Source: Thermodesulfobacteriota bacterium
Lineage (GTDB): Bacteria > Desulfobacterota > Desulfobacteria > Desulfobacterales > RPRI01
Assembly: GCA_030836965.1 (NCBI GenBank)
Contig: JAUPLM010000215.1
Location: forward strand, 1-6,768
Reading direction: 5' to 3'
DNA: 6,768 nt
Shown: positions 6,496 through 6,768 of the stretch, piece by piece
Position numbering within the stretch: the stretch's first letter is position 1
How the letters are laid out: each line of letters opens with the position of its first letter
Translations under genes and position numbers: made by a program
Notes under the pieces: generated by a model
What the model saw: only the letters and a program-made list of their open reading frames with translations
Databases searched by the model: none
Told to the model about the DNA's origin: nothing

Positions 6496-6768
6496 ATGGC
6501 GATAACACGGATTTTAATTGCCGATGACAACAGCACCAATCTTTACATGCTGGAAAGCCTGCTGAAGGGACACGGTTTTGAAGTGACTTTGGCTGAAAAC
6601 GGTAAAGATGCCCTGGATAAGGCCAGGCTCAATCCTCCGGATCTTATCATCTCGGATATCCTGATGCCGTTGATGGACGGATACACCTTATGCAGACATT
6701 TAAAATCGGATGAGCAGCTGAAGCATATACCCTTTGTATTTTACACCGCCACATATACCGAGCCGAAA
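6496..6768 (+). CDS. Receiver-domain protein, 3'-truncated; probably N-terminus of a hybrid signalling protein
   Basis: The frame runs 91 codons from ATG 6496 to the last base without a stop, so the gene continues beyond the window. The visible part is most of a receiver domain: MAITRILIADDNSTNLYML with acidic pair D10-D11, phosphoacceptor D54 in DLIISDILMPLMDGY, and the switch Thr T84 in FVFYTATYT. The final helix and the conserved Lys (beta-5) are not yet reached. It starts 3 bases after the stop of the lone receiver, so it belongs to the same operon. From family knowledge, receivers with ISDILMP and FVFYTATYT often head longer proteins with PAS and histidine-kinase or GGDEF parts. What follows here cannot be seen. 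It is distinct in sequence from the preceding receiver, so a recent tandem duplication is unlikely. Confidence 0.9.
   Translation, partial: MAITRILIADDNSTNLYMLESLLKGHGFEVTLAENGKDALDKARLNPPDLIISDILMPLMDGYTLCRHLKSDEQLKHIPFVFYTATYTEPK

Overview
The window is a one-directional (+ strand) signal-transduction cluster of five genes. All five encode parts of two-component or cyclic-dinucleotide signalling, and none of the sequence visible here encodes a DNA-binding output domain. Intermediate GC, Cache/PAS-rich sensors, HD-GYP proteins and DivK-like receivers together suggest an environmental, probably anaerobic Gram-negative bacterium such as a Desulfobacterota ('deltaproteobacterial') or Nitrospirota lineage. 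This is an impression from protein style, not a phylogenetic result.

Layout. (1) Bases 1-1913: a membrane sensor histidine kinase (dCache-TM-HAMP-PAS-HisKA-HATPase) whose N-terminus lies before the window. (2) Bases 1914-2058: an AT-rich spacer full of short TCGA-centred repeats. (3) Bases 2059-4011: a membrane protein with a DctB-like dCache sensor, a PAS domain and an HD-GYP phosphodiesterase domain. (4) Bases 4012-4123: a second spacer that shares two repeat blocks with the first. (5) Bases 4124-6115: a second membrane sensor kinase (dCache-TM-HAMP-HisKA-HATPase). (6) Bases 6112-6492: a stand-alone DivK/CheY-like receiver overlapping the kinase stop by ATGA. (7) Bases 6496-6768: a second receiver, cut by the window end, that is likely the first domain of a larger hybrid protein.

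Working model (inference). Three periplasmic Cache sensors read different small molecules. Two feed phosphoryl groups to receivers and the third controls breakdown of a cyclic dinucleotide, probably c-di-GMP. The second kinase and the two receivers are packed tightly enough to be one translationally coupled operon. The first kinase and the HD-GYP gene are set apart by repeat-bearing spacers and may be co-transcribed or independent.

Start choices matter here. For the HD-GYP gene, the second kinase and the receiver, the longest open frame begins upstream of the start supported by a Shine-Dalgarno sequence, so the shorter starts were chosen. I see no RNA gene, CRISPR array, insertion sequence or convincing terminator. 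The most unusual items are the paired intergenic repeats, the DctB-type sensor on an HD-GYP enzyme, and the loss of the phosphatase-motif Thr/Asn in the first kinase.
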